From: Acholoe squamosa
Lineage: Eukaryota > Annelida > Polychaeta > Phyllodocida > Polynoidae
Direction of reading: 5' to 3'
DNA: 64,000 nucleotides
NCBI GenBank assembly: GCA_949317995.1
Contig: OX439051.1
Location: 38,567,250 to 38,631,249, forward strand
Shown: in pieces, positions 43,480-53,337 of the stretch
How positions within the stretch are numbered: position 1 is the stretch's first letter
Layout: every line of letters starts with the position of its first letter
Made by a program: the position numbers and the translations under genes
The notes under the pieces: generated by a model
What the model saw: the letters and a program-made list of their open reading frames with translations, nothing else
Told to the model about the DNA's origin: nothing
Database searches by the model: none

Positions 43480-44330
43480 GCCTAACTACAAAATCCTAGT
43501 CCTTCTTATTCTTCTGACACCTATCCATGCCATGGTTAGACATGCCGCACACATCACAAAATCTGACGATATCTACATGGATCCTCCTTACACCCCTCGG
43601 CCCTATTAAAAGCATAGCAGGTACGAGTTGACTGTTTCGACTTGAAATTTTTTGTTTTTCGCCACACCTGATTTCTGGGCCTGTACTGTCCCATCATAGG
43701 ACAAATGCCTAAAAATTATCTTCACTTCTTACATCACTGAATGCCTCTACACCATCAGAATTTGCCCTATTTTTAACAGAGGAATCGTATGCCACTAAGG
43801 CCTTGAGGGTATATATTTTGGTTGATGATTTTTCCACCAACACTTCTATGTGTTTTACCACAGCGAAAACATCTTCTCCCTCTTCAATAAGCTGCTTCAT
43901 CATCCTTACGCTAACCAACAATAATTTCTCAATACAATCAAGTTTCTCGCCTTTCTTAAGAAAATTCTTTTGGTTGAACATACCTCTGTCCTTATATGCA
44001 TGACGACGACCATTTCTAGAGGTGGTTGAATTAATAGATGTTGAAGAATTCGATGAAATACTATGGTAAGACGAAGACCGGCTCGTCCAAGTGGATCCAA
44101 CATGGCATTGCGTCTTCTGCTTGCTATGGATCCCACGGTAGTCAGGTGATCGCTGTCGGCCACGCCCCCGTCGCTTGGCTACGGCATCAATAGAAGAATG
44201 TTGACAAACATCGCCACGTGCATGATCCATCTTCGACTCGCCACCCGCTGCTGTAGTAGTTGCTCGGGTAAGGGCCTGTTCCTCCAATAGGTTCTTGATA
44301 TCTGCCAACTGCTGTTCAATATGGCTAGCA
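43480..44330 (-). pseudogene. gag: D1 gag, decayed
   Basis: The main frame (44308-43709) has DIKNLLEEQALTR, an Arg/Ser/Asn-rich stretch, KLDCIEKLLLVSVRMM, HIEVLVEKSSTKIYTLKALVAY and RANSDGVEAFSD, all matching D2 Gag. Downstream, CYAFNRAEGC...PC and, after a frameshift, CDVCGMSNHGMDRC are the zinc modules. The start is lost at 44330, where the sequence turns into (TA)n and the B2 repeat of D2. Confidence 0.82.
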
Positions 44331-44361
44331 CACTCGTGTATATATATATATATATATAAGT

Positions 44362-45010
44362 TAACTCGCTACCAGGGAATAAAATACCGGTAATAACGAT
44401 AATAATAATGTTGATATATACAGTAATAATAATATATGAGAAGTAGTATAATAATGATCATATCACAGACACATGAGTTTGGTGGGTTACTGACCTTGGG
44501 GCTATCAGCACCATACATGCCTTTATTAAAACAACTATAATAATTAGTTGACAACAGCATAGTCAGTAAAAGCATAATATAATAACAGTAGTATAGTAAT
44601 AACAATAGTAATAACAATAGTAATAACAGTAGTAAAAATTTAAAAATCAAGGAAACACCCAGCGTGGTGTTACCTGTACAGGTGAATCAATCCAATTGAC
44701 CGTTACCTTGAAACTTCTCCTTATATACTGGAGGAGTGTTTACCATGACGTCATGCTATGACATCATAGATACCAATGCGCACTGCAAATAGTCCCTAAC
44801 CGTTCGCGGTTAATTATATATATATACACGAGTGTATATAGTTCCATAAGTTAACTCGCTACCAGGGAATAAAATACCGGTAATAACGATAATAATAATG
44901 TTGATATATACAGTGATAATAATATATGAGAAGTAGTATAATAATGATCATATCACAGACACATGAGTTTGGTGGGTTACTGACCTTGGGGCTATCAGCA
45001 CCATACATGC
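44362..45010 (-). repeat. B1-A2-B2 split repeats of D2
   Basis: B2 (44362-44524) and B1 (44841-45010) share AGTTAACTCGCTACCAGGGA, CCGGTAATAACGATAATAA and GGCATGTATGGTGCTGATAG on the minus strand. A2 (about 44640-44840) is the same as A1. Between A2 and B2 lies an ATT/GTT-rich simple stretch. These repeats allow the circular cDNA intermediate used by recombinase-encoding retroelements. Confidence 0.85.
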
Positions 45011-45057
45011 CAAAAACACATAAAAACACGCCAAACACATGTGAAAACACATATCAA

Positions 45058-46011
45058 TCAACATTGCAAATGAGATTGACACAATCTATCCAACTCCAAT
45101 AATTCAAATTTGTAGTTATGTAAGTACTTAAAAACGGAGTTGGATTTCCAATTAACCCTCCTTTTGATAGACTCTATACTGAGTCCAGCATCTTTTAATA
45201 ACGTAGCACCACCGTGCCTTAAGGAGTGGGTAGAGACACGTCCCTCGATACCAGCTTGAAAAGATAACGACTTCAACCTAGAGTTGATATACTGGTACTG
45301 AAGAGGCTTATCTTTAGAATTAAACAGATACTCCCTGCTACCCCTACCACAGCACAACTTTTTCAGACCTAGATAAGGACATAGTGAAGAATTAACATTC
45401 TTTGACAAATAGATATTAAACACATTTTTACCAAGCTGGTCAGTCTTGGATGTTCTGATACACATAGACAAATAATCCCGATGAAATTTAATATCACCAA
45501 CCTTTAAGGAATGTGGAGACTCGACCACATGCCCCACACGTAACACACCCCTATAGCATGTTAAAATTGCCATCCAAAATCTAAAGTCTGCCATGTTGGT
45601 TAGGTCCAAAAATGACCTTAACCTCAACATGTCTTTTGGAGAATAATGGTGAATAACTCTGGTTGAACAGGTAGAAAACCTGTCAATACCATCAAGGGTC
45701 TTCTTCAACATGAAATTACCACTATAATCAGGATAGCCCTTAATTTTTTGAAAATACCAAACCGCAGACAAATAATTTTTTACAGATGATGGCTTCATGA
45801 AATCAGATAGATAAACCGCATATATGGAAACTTGAGAGGGGGAACAAGGAAAAGATTGTAAATCAAATTTTTTACAAAATTTTTTATACCTTTTAAGTTG
45901 TTGTTTCCTTGCTCTCCTCGTATTTTCCGACACACTCTGGGCTAAAAGTAACCTTTTTCTGCTTAGTAATCTCTCCCACTCTGGAATTAAAGCAGCACAT
46001 TTCATTTTCAT
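45058..46011 (-). CDS. D2 tyrosine recombinase
   Basis: A 317-residue phage-integrase-type recombinase. The N-terminal half is the core-binding domain (SENTRRARKQQLKRYKKFCK, SDFMKPSSVKNYLSAVW). The catalytic part has an Arg box CYRGVLRVGH (Arg158), the H-x-x-R box THSLRHGGAT (His262, Arg265) and the nucleophile region FKYLHNY (Tyr300, or Tyr296). It would join circular element DNA to the chromosome without a DDE integrase, which is why no target-site duplication is expected. The reading frame overlaps the RT ORF by about 119 bases in another frame, suggesting coupled translation. The D3 copy starts with the same KRLLLAQ.VSENTRRAR segment. Confidence 0.93.
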   Translation of the reverse strand: MKMKCAALIPEWERLLSRKRLLLAQSVSENTRRARKQQLKRYKKFCKKFDLQSFPCSPSQVSIYAVYLSDFMKPSSVKNYLSAVWYFQKIKGYPDYSGNFMLKKTLDGIDRFSTCSTRVIHHYSPKDMLRLRSFLDLTNMADFRFWMAILTCYRGVLRVGHVVESPHSLKVGDIKFHRDYLSMCIRTSKTDQLGKNVFNIYLSKNVNSSLCPYLGLKKLCCGRGSREYLFNSKDKPLQYQYINSRLKSLSFQAGIEGRVSTHSLRHGGATLLKDAGLSIESIKRRVNWKSNSVFKYLHNYKFELLELDRLCQSHLQC

Positions 46012-47887
46012 GGAGAGAAGTTATACATTTGTCCAATACACCCTTGTAAGCAAGTCTAGATAGCTGGTCGGCCAGGACATTGTCTTCTGACTTGATATAA
46101 GTTGCATACACCTCAACATTATTGATGAAACAAAGCCAAAAAATTTCTCTAAGCCATTCCATACAAAGCTTATTTTTAGACCTACCGGTATTAATCATAG
46201 CTAGAACTTGCATATTATCAGTAATACAGTGTATTCTTTTATCTTTACAGCTAGATATCCAACGTCTAAGTCCCATAAGAAGGGGATATAGTTCGTATAC
46301 ATTTATATTTCTATGGTGATTCCTCAAATTGTCTAATATTGGAGGTTGTGTAAAATGACCACTACCTAGACTGAATTTATCGTAAGATGTCCAGTCACCA
46401 TATAAATAATCTTTATCCATCCAAGCCCCGAAGCCTTTCATGGACGAGTCTGAGTACATGGGTGTGTCAATACCATCATTTAGAATTAACCCCCTACAGT
46501 TAAACACTCTACAAAAATCCAACCACCACTGAAGGTCACGTCTGGTACATTCAGAAACCCTTATATAGCCCCTAGGCTTAGCTCGAGCACACAAATCGAA
46601 GACTCTCCTGCTGAACATTCTGCCACCCTTAACCACCTGTGAGCAGAACGACATGTAACCACCTATCCTCTCTAAGTTCTTTTTAGAAATAAATTTCTTA
46701 TTAACATTATCCAATAAGAGATTTTCCATTTTCTCAACCTTTTCAATAGGCAAAGACAGTTCCAACTTAACTGAATCTATGTTAATGCCTAAGAATTTAC
46801 AAACTTGAGATGGGTCGGTCACCTTTTCTTTGGATACTACAAAACCCATATATGTCATACACTCCATTAATAAATTTCTCTGTCTAAGACATTCATCATA
46901 CGTATCAGCAATTATGATAAAGTCGTCCAGATAATTTACAATTTTTTCTACACCGTAGAATTTTGCCACTTCCACAATAAAATCAGAGATCTTATTAAAA
47001 ATATAGGGGGCACATTTCAGGCCAAAAGTTAACCTGTTGCTCACATAATAACCCTCACCATGTCCAAAATCCCATCTGAAACCTTGCATGGCCGTGTGAG
47101 GTGCATACACATTTATGGACCTATAGGCTGACTTTAAATCCACCACACTCATGAAATCGTTCTTATTCAATTGAGCAGTCACCGTGCTAATATTATTATA
47201 AGAAAAAGTCGAGCTAGTAGTATCCATAAAATTATTAATAGATATTTTATCAGGCATACTACAGTCAGTTATAGGCCTTAACTTGCCATTAGATTTTTCT
47301 ACACCACCTAGGGCATGGATACAACGAGGTTTATCTACACTCTTAGAGACTAAACCAGCTTCTAGTTCATCTAACAATATACTACAGTATTCATTATAGA
47401 ATTTTCCCTCGAGGATAGACTTATAATTTCTGCAATCATAAGTAGTTTGGCAACCCGGATCCACAATCTTAAACCCTTGAACAATACCATGCCAAAGAAA
47501 ATCAGCCTCTGTACCACTAATATTAATGAGGCCATTTTGCTGAAGGAAAGAAGCTACCCTACATGGTAAAATTTGAGCTCTCTCACCACCAATGTAATGA
47601 ACACACGTACATGTACCTTCTATACACTTGTCATATACCCTGATGCTGGGCAAATCTGAGACACTAACCGTAAATAGAGGTTCATTACCAACCTGTATTG
47701 GGTTATAACCCATAACATCTATATTATTTTCTAACGAATTAAATTCCTTGAAAGTACTTTGCTTTGCTACGAGCTCAGTTGAAAGAATACACTCCCTAAC
47801 CATCTCCGTATCAATTACCTCCTGTACTGGAGTTTGTGAGGGCGAGTCGATATCTACCAAACTTACCACAACTTGGTCAGGCCTCAA
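45893..47887 (-). CDS. pol: D2 reverse transcriptase and RNase H
   Basis: A 664-residue protein. An N-terminal region (residues about 75-230) has IRVYDKCIEGTC and YDCRNYKSILEG; then come RT finger and palm motifs (KLRPITDCS, VVDLKSAYRSINVY, SNRLTFGLKCAPYIFNKI) and the catalytic YLDDFIII (Asp321 and Asp322). RNase H follows with MYSDSSMKGFGAW, NVYELYPLLMGLRRW, HCITDNMQVLAMINTG and NVLADQLSRL, which hold its Asp, Glu, Asp and final Asp. The RT ends with a short tail, and there is no methyltransferase domain. It starts 45 bases after the gag stop in a different frame. It copies the element's RNA into DNA. Confidence 0.95.
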   Translation of the reverse strand: MRPDQVVVSLVDIDSPSQTPVQEVIDTEMVRECILSTELVAKQSTFKEFNSLENNIDVMGYNPIQVGNEPLFTVSVSDLPSIRVYDKCIEGTCTCVHYIGGERAQILPCRVASFLQQNGLINISGTEADFLWHGIVQGFKIVDPGCQTTYDCRNYKSILEGKFYNEYCSILLDELEAGLVSKSVDKPRCIHALGGVEKSNGKLRPITDCSMPDKISINNFMDTTSSTFSYNNISTVTAQLNKNDFMSVVDLKSAYRSINVYAPHTAMQGFRWDFGHGEGYYVSNRLTFGLKCAPYIFNKISDFIVEVAKFYGVEKIVNYLDDFIIIADTYDECLRQRNLLMECMTYMGFVVSKEKVTDPSQVCKFLGINIDSVKLELSLPIEKVEKMENLLLDNVNKKFISKKNLERIGGYMSFCSQVVKGGRMFSRRVFDLCARAKPRGYIRVSECTRRDLQWWLDFCRVFNCRGLILNDGIDTPMYSDSSMKGFGAWMDKDYLYGDWTSYDKFSLGSGHFTQPPILDNLRNHHRNINVYELYPLLMGLRRWISSCKDKRIHCITDNMQVLAMINTGRSKNKLCMEWLREIFWLCFINNVEVYATYIKSEDNVLADQLSRLAYKGVLDKCITSLHENEMCCFNSRVGEITKQKKVTFSPECVGKYEESKETTT

Positions 47888-47932
47888 ACAAATTTCATTA
47901 CAAGCTATGGGACACCGACCCCCTACAGTTTC

Positions 47933-48958
47933 CTATTCACTCCTGGCCTTATGGCATTCAGTCTTACCATGACCTGAGGAGCTGCAACCACTGCAGACAT
48001 GTTTGTATTTACAGGGGTCACGTACACAACCTTCTGCTCGATTAAAAGCATAGCAGGAGTTATTTGATAATTTCTGTTTGAAACCATTCCTAGTCTTAGT
48101 AGCATAGGCCTTCTGCGCTTGAACAGTTCCATCATATGATAGGTGCCTAAGAATGTCAGAGTTGTCTATCACTCCAAAAGCCTCTATCCCATCCTTATTC
48201 GCCCTAGTTCTAACCGACTTATCGTAAGCCAATAGAGCTGATACTGTATACATTCTTGTCCCAGCTTTTTCAACTAGTACCTGGAGATGCCTCAACATGC
48301 CTTCTACATCACTGTTCTCTTTGTAGTAATCTAAGATAAAGCTCAAGTTGACTAACATCAATTTCTCAACGGTATCGATCTTTTCCCTTTTTTTTACATA
48401 TATTTCATGGTCAAACTCACCATATTTGGTATTGGTGTGAAGCTTAGAGTTAGATGAATCTACTGACGACCCTCCTGAAGACGACCGAGGTCTGTGACGA
48501 GTAGAGAAAGATGATTTTGATCTCCGGCGACGACCACGATGCCCGACTTCGTCCCATTTAGAACCGTCACTAAGGACGCTGGGAGACCGCTGCCTGGTTA
48601 CGCGGCTGCGCTCTCGATGCGATGACGTCACTGGTCGTTGACAAACATTCGCACGTGCATGCTGCCACGCCCCCTCCGTAGGTTTCGTCTCGTCTTTCCT
48701 GTCCTTTCCAGCCACCAACTCCTGCAGCAAGCCTTTGATACTGCACAATTCGTCTTCCAACGACTCCAGCCTCTCCGTCTGGTCAATGAATAGATTGTCT
48801 TCCAACCCCTTAGCGTGTTGGGGGGATGTAGATCTCCGATCTACACCAGACGAATCCAATTCACTCGAAAATCCTAAATTGGCCGATTCCACCGTTTTCT
48901 TTGCCGATTTGGCCGATTTTTTAGAAGCAGTAGCACTTCTGGTTGATTTCCTTCCCAT
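47933..48958 (-). CDS. gag: D2 Gag with CCCH and CCHC zinc modules
   Basis: I chose the ATG at 48958 (MGRKS), because D3 and D4 begin with the same residues; an ATG eight codons upstream is also in frame. The N-terminus is Lys/Ser-rich, followed by a short coiled coil (ERLESLEDELCSIKGLLQEL) and an Arg/Ser-rich stretch. A conserved helical region follows (KIDTVEKLMLVNLSFILDYY, RHLQVLVEKAGTRMYTVSAL, SVRTRANKDGIEAFG). Near the C-terminus are two zinc-binding motifs in tandem: CX8CX4CX3H (CYAFNRAEGC...CKYKH) and CX2CX4HX4C (CSGCSSSGHGKTEC). RNA binding and particle assembly are inferred. Confidence 0.88.
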   Translation of the reverse strand: MGRKSTRSATASKKSAKSAKKTVESANLGFSSELDSSGVDRRSTSPQHAKGLEDNLFIDQTERLESLEDELCSIKGLLQELVAGKDRKDETKPTEGAWQHARANVCQRPVTSSHRERSRVTRQRSPSVLSDGSKWDEVGHRGRRRRSKSSFSTRHRPRSSSGGSSVDSSNSKLHTNTKYGEFDHEIYVKKREKIDTVEKLMLVNLSFILDYYKENSDVEGMLRHLQVLVEKAGTRMYTVSALLAYDKSVRTRANKDGIEAFGVIDNSDILRHLSYDGTVQAQKAYATKTRNGFKQKLSNNSCYAFNRAEGCVRDPCKYKHVCSGCSSSGHGKTECHKARSE

Positions 48959-48996
48959 CTTGATCCAAAAATCAAGTATCAACCAAGGAAAAACCG

Positions 48997-49205
48997 TTAA
49001 AAATCAAGGAAACACCCAGCGTGGTGTTACCTGTACAGGTGAATCAATCCAATTGACCGTTACCTTGAAACTTCTCCTTATATACTGGAGGAGTGTTTAC
49101 CATGACGTCATGCTATGACATCATAGATACCAATGCGCACTGCAAATAGTCCCTAACCGTTCGCGGTTAATTATATATATATACACGAGTGTATATAGTT
49201 CCATA
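48997..49205 (-). promoter_or_regulatory. D2 A1 terminal repeat: CRE and TATA promoter
   Basis: On the minus strand it starts TATGGAACTATATACACTCG, has a CRE palindrome TGACGTCA (49103-49110), a TATA-like TATATAAG (near 49080) and ends near AACACCACGCTGGG just before gag. The same order of sites occurs in the A repeats of D3 and D4, so it is probably the promoter and transcript start. Confidence 0.7.
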
Positions 49206-49506
49206 TATATATAATTAGCCGCGGATGGTTAGAAACTACTTGCAGAGCTCAATGATATCTATGATGTCATATTGTGATGTCATGGTAAACAGTCCTCTAG
49301 TATATGAGGGGCAGGTTTGAAGTAACCGTCAGTTGGCCTTTTCCACCTGTACAGGTACACACAGGTTCCACCTGTACAGGTACACACAGGTGTATCCTTG
49401 ATTTTTAATTTTTACTATTGTTATTACTATTTCATTACTGACTTATAACTTTGTCAACTAATTATTATGGTTGTCTTATTAATAAAGGCATGTATGGTGC
49501 TGATAG
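49206..49506 (+). repeat. Ngaro-like terminal repeat fragment D5
   Basis: This is an A repeat in plus orientation (ATTAGCCGCGGATGGTTAG, degenerate CRE TGATGTCA, TATATGAGGGG), followed by the ATT-rich spacer and the first 20 bases of a B repeat (GGCATGTATGGTGCTGATAG). It faces D2's A1 head to head, making an inverted repeat centred near 49200. The rest of that copy is absent; a TTAA MITE begins at 49522. Confidence 0.75.
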
Positions 49507-49521
49507 TTTAACTTTTAGTCT

Positions 49522-50666
49522 TTAACCCTTTTGTGCCCAGAATTATTTTGAGGAAGCTGATTTATTCAACACATTTGACATAGCAAAGGGTAATAATCTT
49601 TATCATGTCCACATATAAGTATTTATGCATTGTAACCAAGAGGACAGTTACATAGCTTTCAGAAAATGTAATATGAAACATATGTTTAAGTTTTATATGA
49701 GTCAGTAAGGAATGATTATGGTTCTTGAAGTTGAAATGGGCTGCTTTGGATGAATGTGCGTAGAAAATCTGTCTTTTTTTTAATTTTATATTTGGTGGGG
49801 AATAGGCTATATTCAACTCATAAAGCATTATTTTAACATTTCAAAGAAGGCCATATAATAATATTGATTAAAATTGAACGAAAATACATATCATAATAGG
49901 ATTACTTGGAAAAAGATCACATGGAAATTATTTCCTCAATATTTTTGGTATCTTAAAATTCAGATCACTAGCTTTTCAGTGATATATTGCAAGAGAAGAT
50001 ACTCCTGTTAGTCTTAGAGGAATGGCTTGCTAAATATGGTTAGTTATGACCATTTCCTGAATGGCAATAAGCTCTACATCTAATTGGTCATGAGATACAC
50101 CTAAAATTAGCATAATTTATGCTAAGTAGCTAAATTAGCATAATTTTTTAATTCTTTTTCCCATAACTTTTGAACTAGAAATAGTATTTCCGTTCTGTTT
50201 TCACCATAGTAAACCTGGTGAAACATACCTTTAAATGAGATCATTGATTTTCCTATTAAGAATGAAAATCATGTTTCCATGGCAACAGAAATCAATAAAA
50301 ACGCCAATTTAGGCCCAAAAACGTTCTTTTTACATGCCTTGTTTGGAACCTTTCCACCCAAAATAGAACGTTTTATCAAAAATCATTGAATTCTCCATGA
50401 AAAAGTACCCTTAAACACTTTAAGGCATATATTTCCTATTCTACCCCATAGTGATGCCCCCTGTTGGCTAAAACAGGTAGTAAATCCCGCAGGAACCCCC
50501 ATTTCTGCTTGCTGGCTCACATTTGGTATTGTTGGAATGCTTTTGACATTATGAATTTTTTTATATTCTCTTAATCTGATTAATATTAAACCCATTGTGG
50601 TATGTTGAACATAGATACATGCTTAAGAGCGAGCGCACTTTGCTAATCTGGGCACCTAAGGGTTAA
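49522..50666. mobile_element. PiggyBac-like MITE (TTAA), 1.1 kb
   Basis: Flanked by TTAA at 49522-49525 and 50663-50666, with inverted ends TTAACCCTTTTGTGCCCAGA and the complement of TCTGGGCACCTAAGGGTTAA. The ends match those of the 21371-22094 element. Part of its interior (about 49960-50530) is related to the MITE at 57127-57754. No transposase frame is seen. Confidence 0.82.
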
Positions 50667-51781
50667 GGCTTCTTGTTGCTCTTGTTCTTTCCTTCATAGC
50701 TAAAGAATAATCTGAATATCGATATAGGTCGACATGTGCCTCATTCCGTGAAAAAAAGGAAACCTTTTATTTATTCAGTGTTTTGAAATAACTTCCTGGT
50801 ATATCCCCATACTAACCAATTTCTCTTCTCTCAAGTCACGAGTGCCCTGAAAGAAAAAGAAAAGAACACACAAACGGTAAATAGTGTCTGTGGTCTACCA
50901 AGATGAGTCAACAGCAGCAATCACTGGCCAATATAAATACACGTGTTGCTCTACATAAATGTGTTCTAACCATTTAAGGACCACACAGCAGTTCCTCTGT
51001 TTCCGACAGATGGTAGTGCTTTCAAATTTTACTAGATCTAGAAGCAATTCCATGAGTTTTCAGACCCTTGGATATAATAATTATTCCTATGGATAGGGAA
51101 ATGTGCATTACTTTTCTTTCAAATAATATCAGATATTGAATGGTTGTATCATGGTCTCGACCCCACTGTGGGGCCCACCCATTCATGTGGACACAGATGT
51201 GTTTTTACCCATACCTCTAGATCACATATACACACACCAGAGAGCATGACTGTGATGTGTACATACCCTTTATAATTTAACTTAAAACCTGGAAGCTACC
51301 AGCAGTTTAATCCACACTACAGCTAACCCATGGGTGCCCTGGGAGTAAGGTAGGTAGGCAATTGATATTTTACGAGAGTGGATTCAATTATAATGACCCA
51401 GGTGCATCAAACCAATATTCATTATGGCATTCCTAAGGTCAAAAATCAGACAGTTAGGAATGGGGTCGTGTATGAAAACATGTTTTTTTTTTTTTCTGGA
51501 TGAATTCCCCTTCTCTGTGCTAAATTAATACTGCATGTTTTCCAGGATAACATGCCTTAAAACTAAAAACTATGGCACTTGTTTAAAAGTAAAGCAGGGA
51601 TAGACACTAACACAAAACCAAAAAGAATAAATAAATCAACAACAAATAAAAACAGTACATTTTTATGTGAAAATAAAGACCTTCGGGGATGATGTGAAAA
51701 ATGTATGTGCTTGATATTGCAGGTGATTGTTAAGCAAGAATCAATGCTGGGACCCAACCTACAACATGCCATCTTTTAAGT
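50667..51781. other. Non-coding DNA upstream of host gene 2
   Basis: About 1.1 kb, AT-rich, with no supported gene. Likely host sequence before the gene at 51782; no specific promoter element can be named. Confidence 0.45.
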
Positions 51782-51963
51782 ATGAGGGATTACATTTTTT
51801 TTTTATTTTTCACTGTCCTTTTTTGGCTTTCCCTTATTGCGATTGTGATAGTTGAGATCTTTATAATGCATCCCTATATGGAATCTCGAGAATTCAACAT
51901 ACCTACCAAATGTACAGTCATAGGAATCAATCGAAGAGGTGATGTGCTATGTTCAAGTACTCG
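51782..51963 (+). CDS. Host gene 2, exon 1: BK-channel beta-subunit-like (TM1 and start of ectodomain)
   Basis: The exon encodes a hydrophobic helix almost from the start (FFLFFTVLFWLSLIAIVIVE), then FNIPTKCTVIGINRRGDVLC, and ends in phase 2 at CG|GTAGGT. The gene 1 exon at 8314 has the same plan (FSIPVECTFVMIEQDHGMKRC) and the same phase. CTV followed about 13 residues later by a cysteine matches the start of the KCNMB extracellular loop. The ATG at 51782 is the first in this frame after a stop at 51731-51733. A separate upstream exon is possible. Family assignment is from recalled motifs. Confidence 0.65.
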
Positions 51964-52309
51964 GTAGGTGCATTTATAGAATATTTTATTGGGGTTAACC
52001 ATTTTTTATAGAGAGGTCACATCAATCACCAGAGAGATTAATTTGAAGGTGTTTTTTTTCCGCTTTTTGAAATTCTTTTTTTTTTTTTTTTTTACCCTTT
52101 TCGAAAAAAAGAAATATTTTAAGATTGGATGCATGATGGCAATTGACTGGCACAGAGGCGACACCAACAGTGTCCATATACATGTTAATGACACTTTGCT
52201 CTATCATTATGTCATAAGGTTGATTTGTCTATTCAATAGGCTACTGATATGAATAAACATACAAATCATAATTTCCAAATGTACTTGGTGACTCCCCTGC
52301 CTTGGCCGA

Positions 52310-52442
52310 ATACTGGAGAAGTGAGTACCATGGAGAAGTAAACTCCAGGAGAAGTGAATACCACAGAGAAGTGAACTCATCAGAGATCTGAGTACCACAG
52401 AGAAGTGAACCCCTGGGAGATCTGAGTACCACAGAGAGGTGC
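52310..52442 (+). repeat. Short tandem repeat in intron 1 of host gene 2
   Basis: Imperfect copies of about 19-21 bases with the core GAGAAGTGAATACCACA or GAGATCTGAGTACCACA, roughly six in a row. It is non-coding and specific to this intron within the window. Confidence 0.65.
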
Positions 52443-52982
52443 ATACCTTATTCCAGTAAATCCAGGAGGGTGTTGCTCCTATTGTAAAAAGAGCTGTGAG
52501 TATGTGCCCTCTTTTGTAAACAAGTCATGCTCTGCTTCACCAAAGTACTTGCACTCACCACATCAGTCTGAAAGGTCACCTGCCTTGTTTAAAACAGAGA
52601 GAGCTGCACTATCAGGTTCCTACTCTTGTCACACACTCTATAGTATATTATACTGACTTCTCCCAACTAGGTACCCACTCAAATTTCCCTTTTTTAGCAC
52701 CATACTTGAATGACCACTTGTGAGCAACAGAAGGGACAAGTTATAGCTACATGAAAAGAAAGGACTGGAAACTAGGGCATTTTTAACCAGCTCTTTCTTT
52801 TACTATAGGAGCAACACCCTCCTGCCCACTGAACAGTTATAATGTGCCTGAAGCATGCTGGTGAAGACAGGGTGATAGTACATTGACGACATGCATCAGG
52901 CTAGTGACAGCCCAGAATGGTCACATGACTTCAAAAAAGGTCAAGAGGTAATGCCTGCCTGTTGTCTTTTTTTTTTATCAAG

Positions 52983-53109
52983 CTGCAAAGAATGCGGTAC
53001 CACATATTACCCATTCCCCTGCTATCACGTTCTAGTGTCATACCCTGATCATGCTGGTGAAATGCACAATGATACCTTGAATGAAGTTGTAGAACAAATT
53101 AAGACAGAT
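52983..53109 (+). CDS. Host gene 2, exon 2: ectodomain of BK-channel beta-subunit-like protein
   Basis: After a long T-run and the acceptor TTATCAAG|, the exon completes an Arg codon and reads CKECGTTYYPFPCYHVLVSY, then a hydrophilic stretch with an N-glycosylation sequon NDT, ending in phase 0 at ACAGAT|GTAAGT. It is 127 bases, against 129 in gene 1. The pattern C..CG....FPC..V matches the KCNMB loop. The expected third exon (CSY..C and TM2) was not found downstream in this window; it may be beyond 64000, displaced by retroelement insertions, or lost. Confidence 0.68.
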
Positions 53110-53142
53110 GTAAGTCAAAGCTATCATAATACTTTGCATATA

Positions 53143-53337
53143 CAGTAAAACCCCACGTATAAGCCGCTGATTAGACACCATTTCAGGCCACTGCTGCAGT
53201 TTTTGGAATCACCATGAACTTACTGGGCTTATACAAGGGGTTTTGGTATAGAACAGCACTAAAATTGACATTTTCAAGCCTCAGGCTTATAGTATTTTCC
53301 AAAGTTGGGTGTGTGGCTTATATGCGGGGTTTTACAG
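53143..53337. mobile_element. Short MITE with CAGTAAAACCCC ends
   Basis: The left end CAGTAAAACCCCACGTATAA and the right end (complement of TTATATGCGGGGTTTTACAG) are near-exact inverted copies over about 23 bases. The left side is preceded by TA. A pogo/Tigger-like origin is a guess from the ends. A similar end occurs near 9377. Confidence 0.6.

Larger units (their letters stand above)
39542..44330 (-). mobile_element. Ngaro-like tyrosine-recombinase retroelement D1, decayed
   Basis: A minus-strand element with A2/B1 terminal repeats at its 3' end (39593-39935), recombinase remnants (40740-40060), RNase H and RT (40919 to about 43450) split by a MITE, and gag (44330-43480). The B2 repeat and the gag start are missing; element C adjoins one end and element D2 the other. 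It is the most decayed copy of the family in the window. Confidence 0.82.
44362..49205 (-). mobile_element. Ngaro-like tyrosine-recombinase retroelement D2, nearly intact
   Basis: On the minus strand: A1 (49205-48997), gag, RT-RNase H, tyrosine recombinase, B1 (45010-44841), A2 (44840-44640), spacer, B2 (44524-44362). All three genes are open. The direct, not inverted, order of the repeats and the absence of a methyltransferase domain after RNase H point to the Ngaro group of DIRS-type elements. A1 and A2 are essentially identical over about 200 bp, which suggests recent activity. Confidence 0.88.

Noticed and set aside
44369..44650. Leu/Tyr-rich frame in the D2 repeat region
   Set aside because: It is the translation of an ATT/GTT-rich simple stretch and part of the B2-A2 repeats, not a gene.
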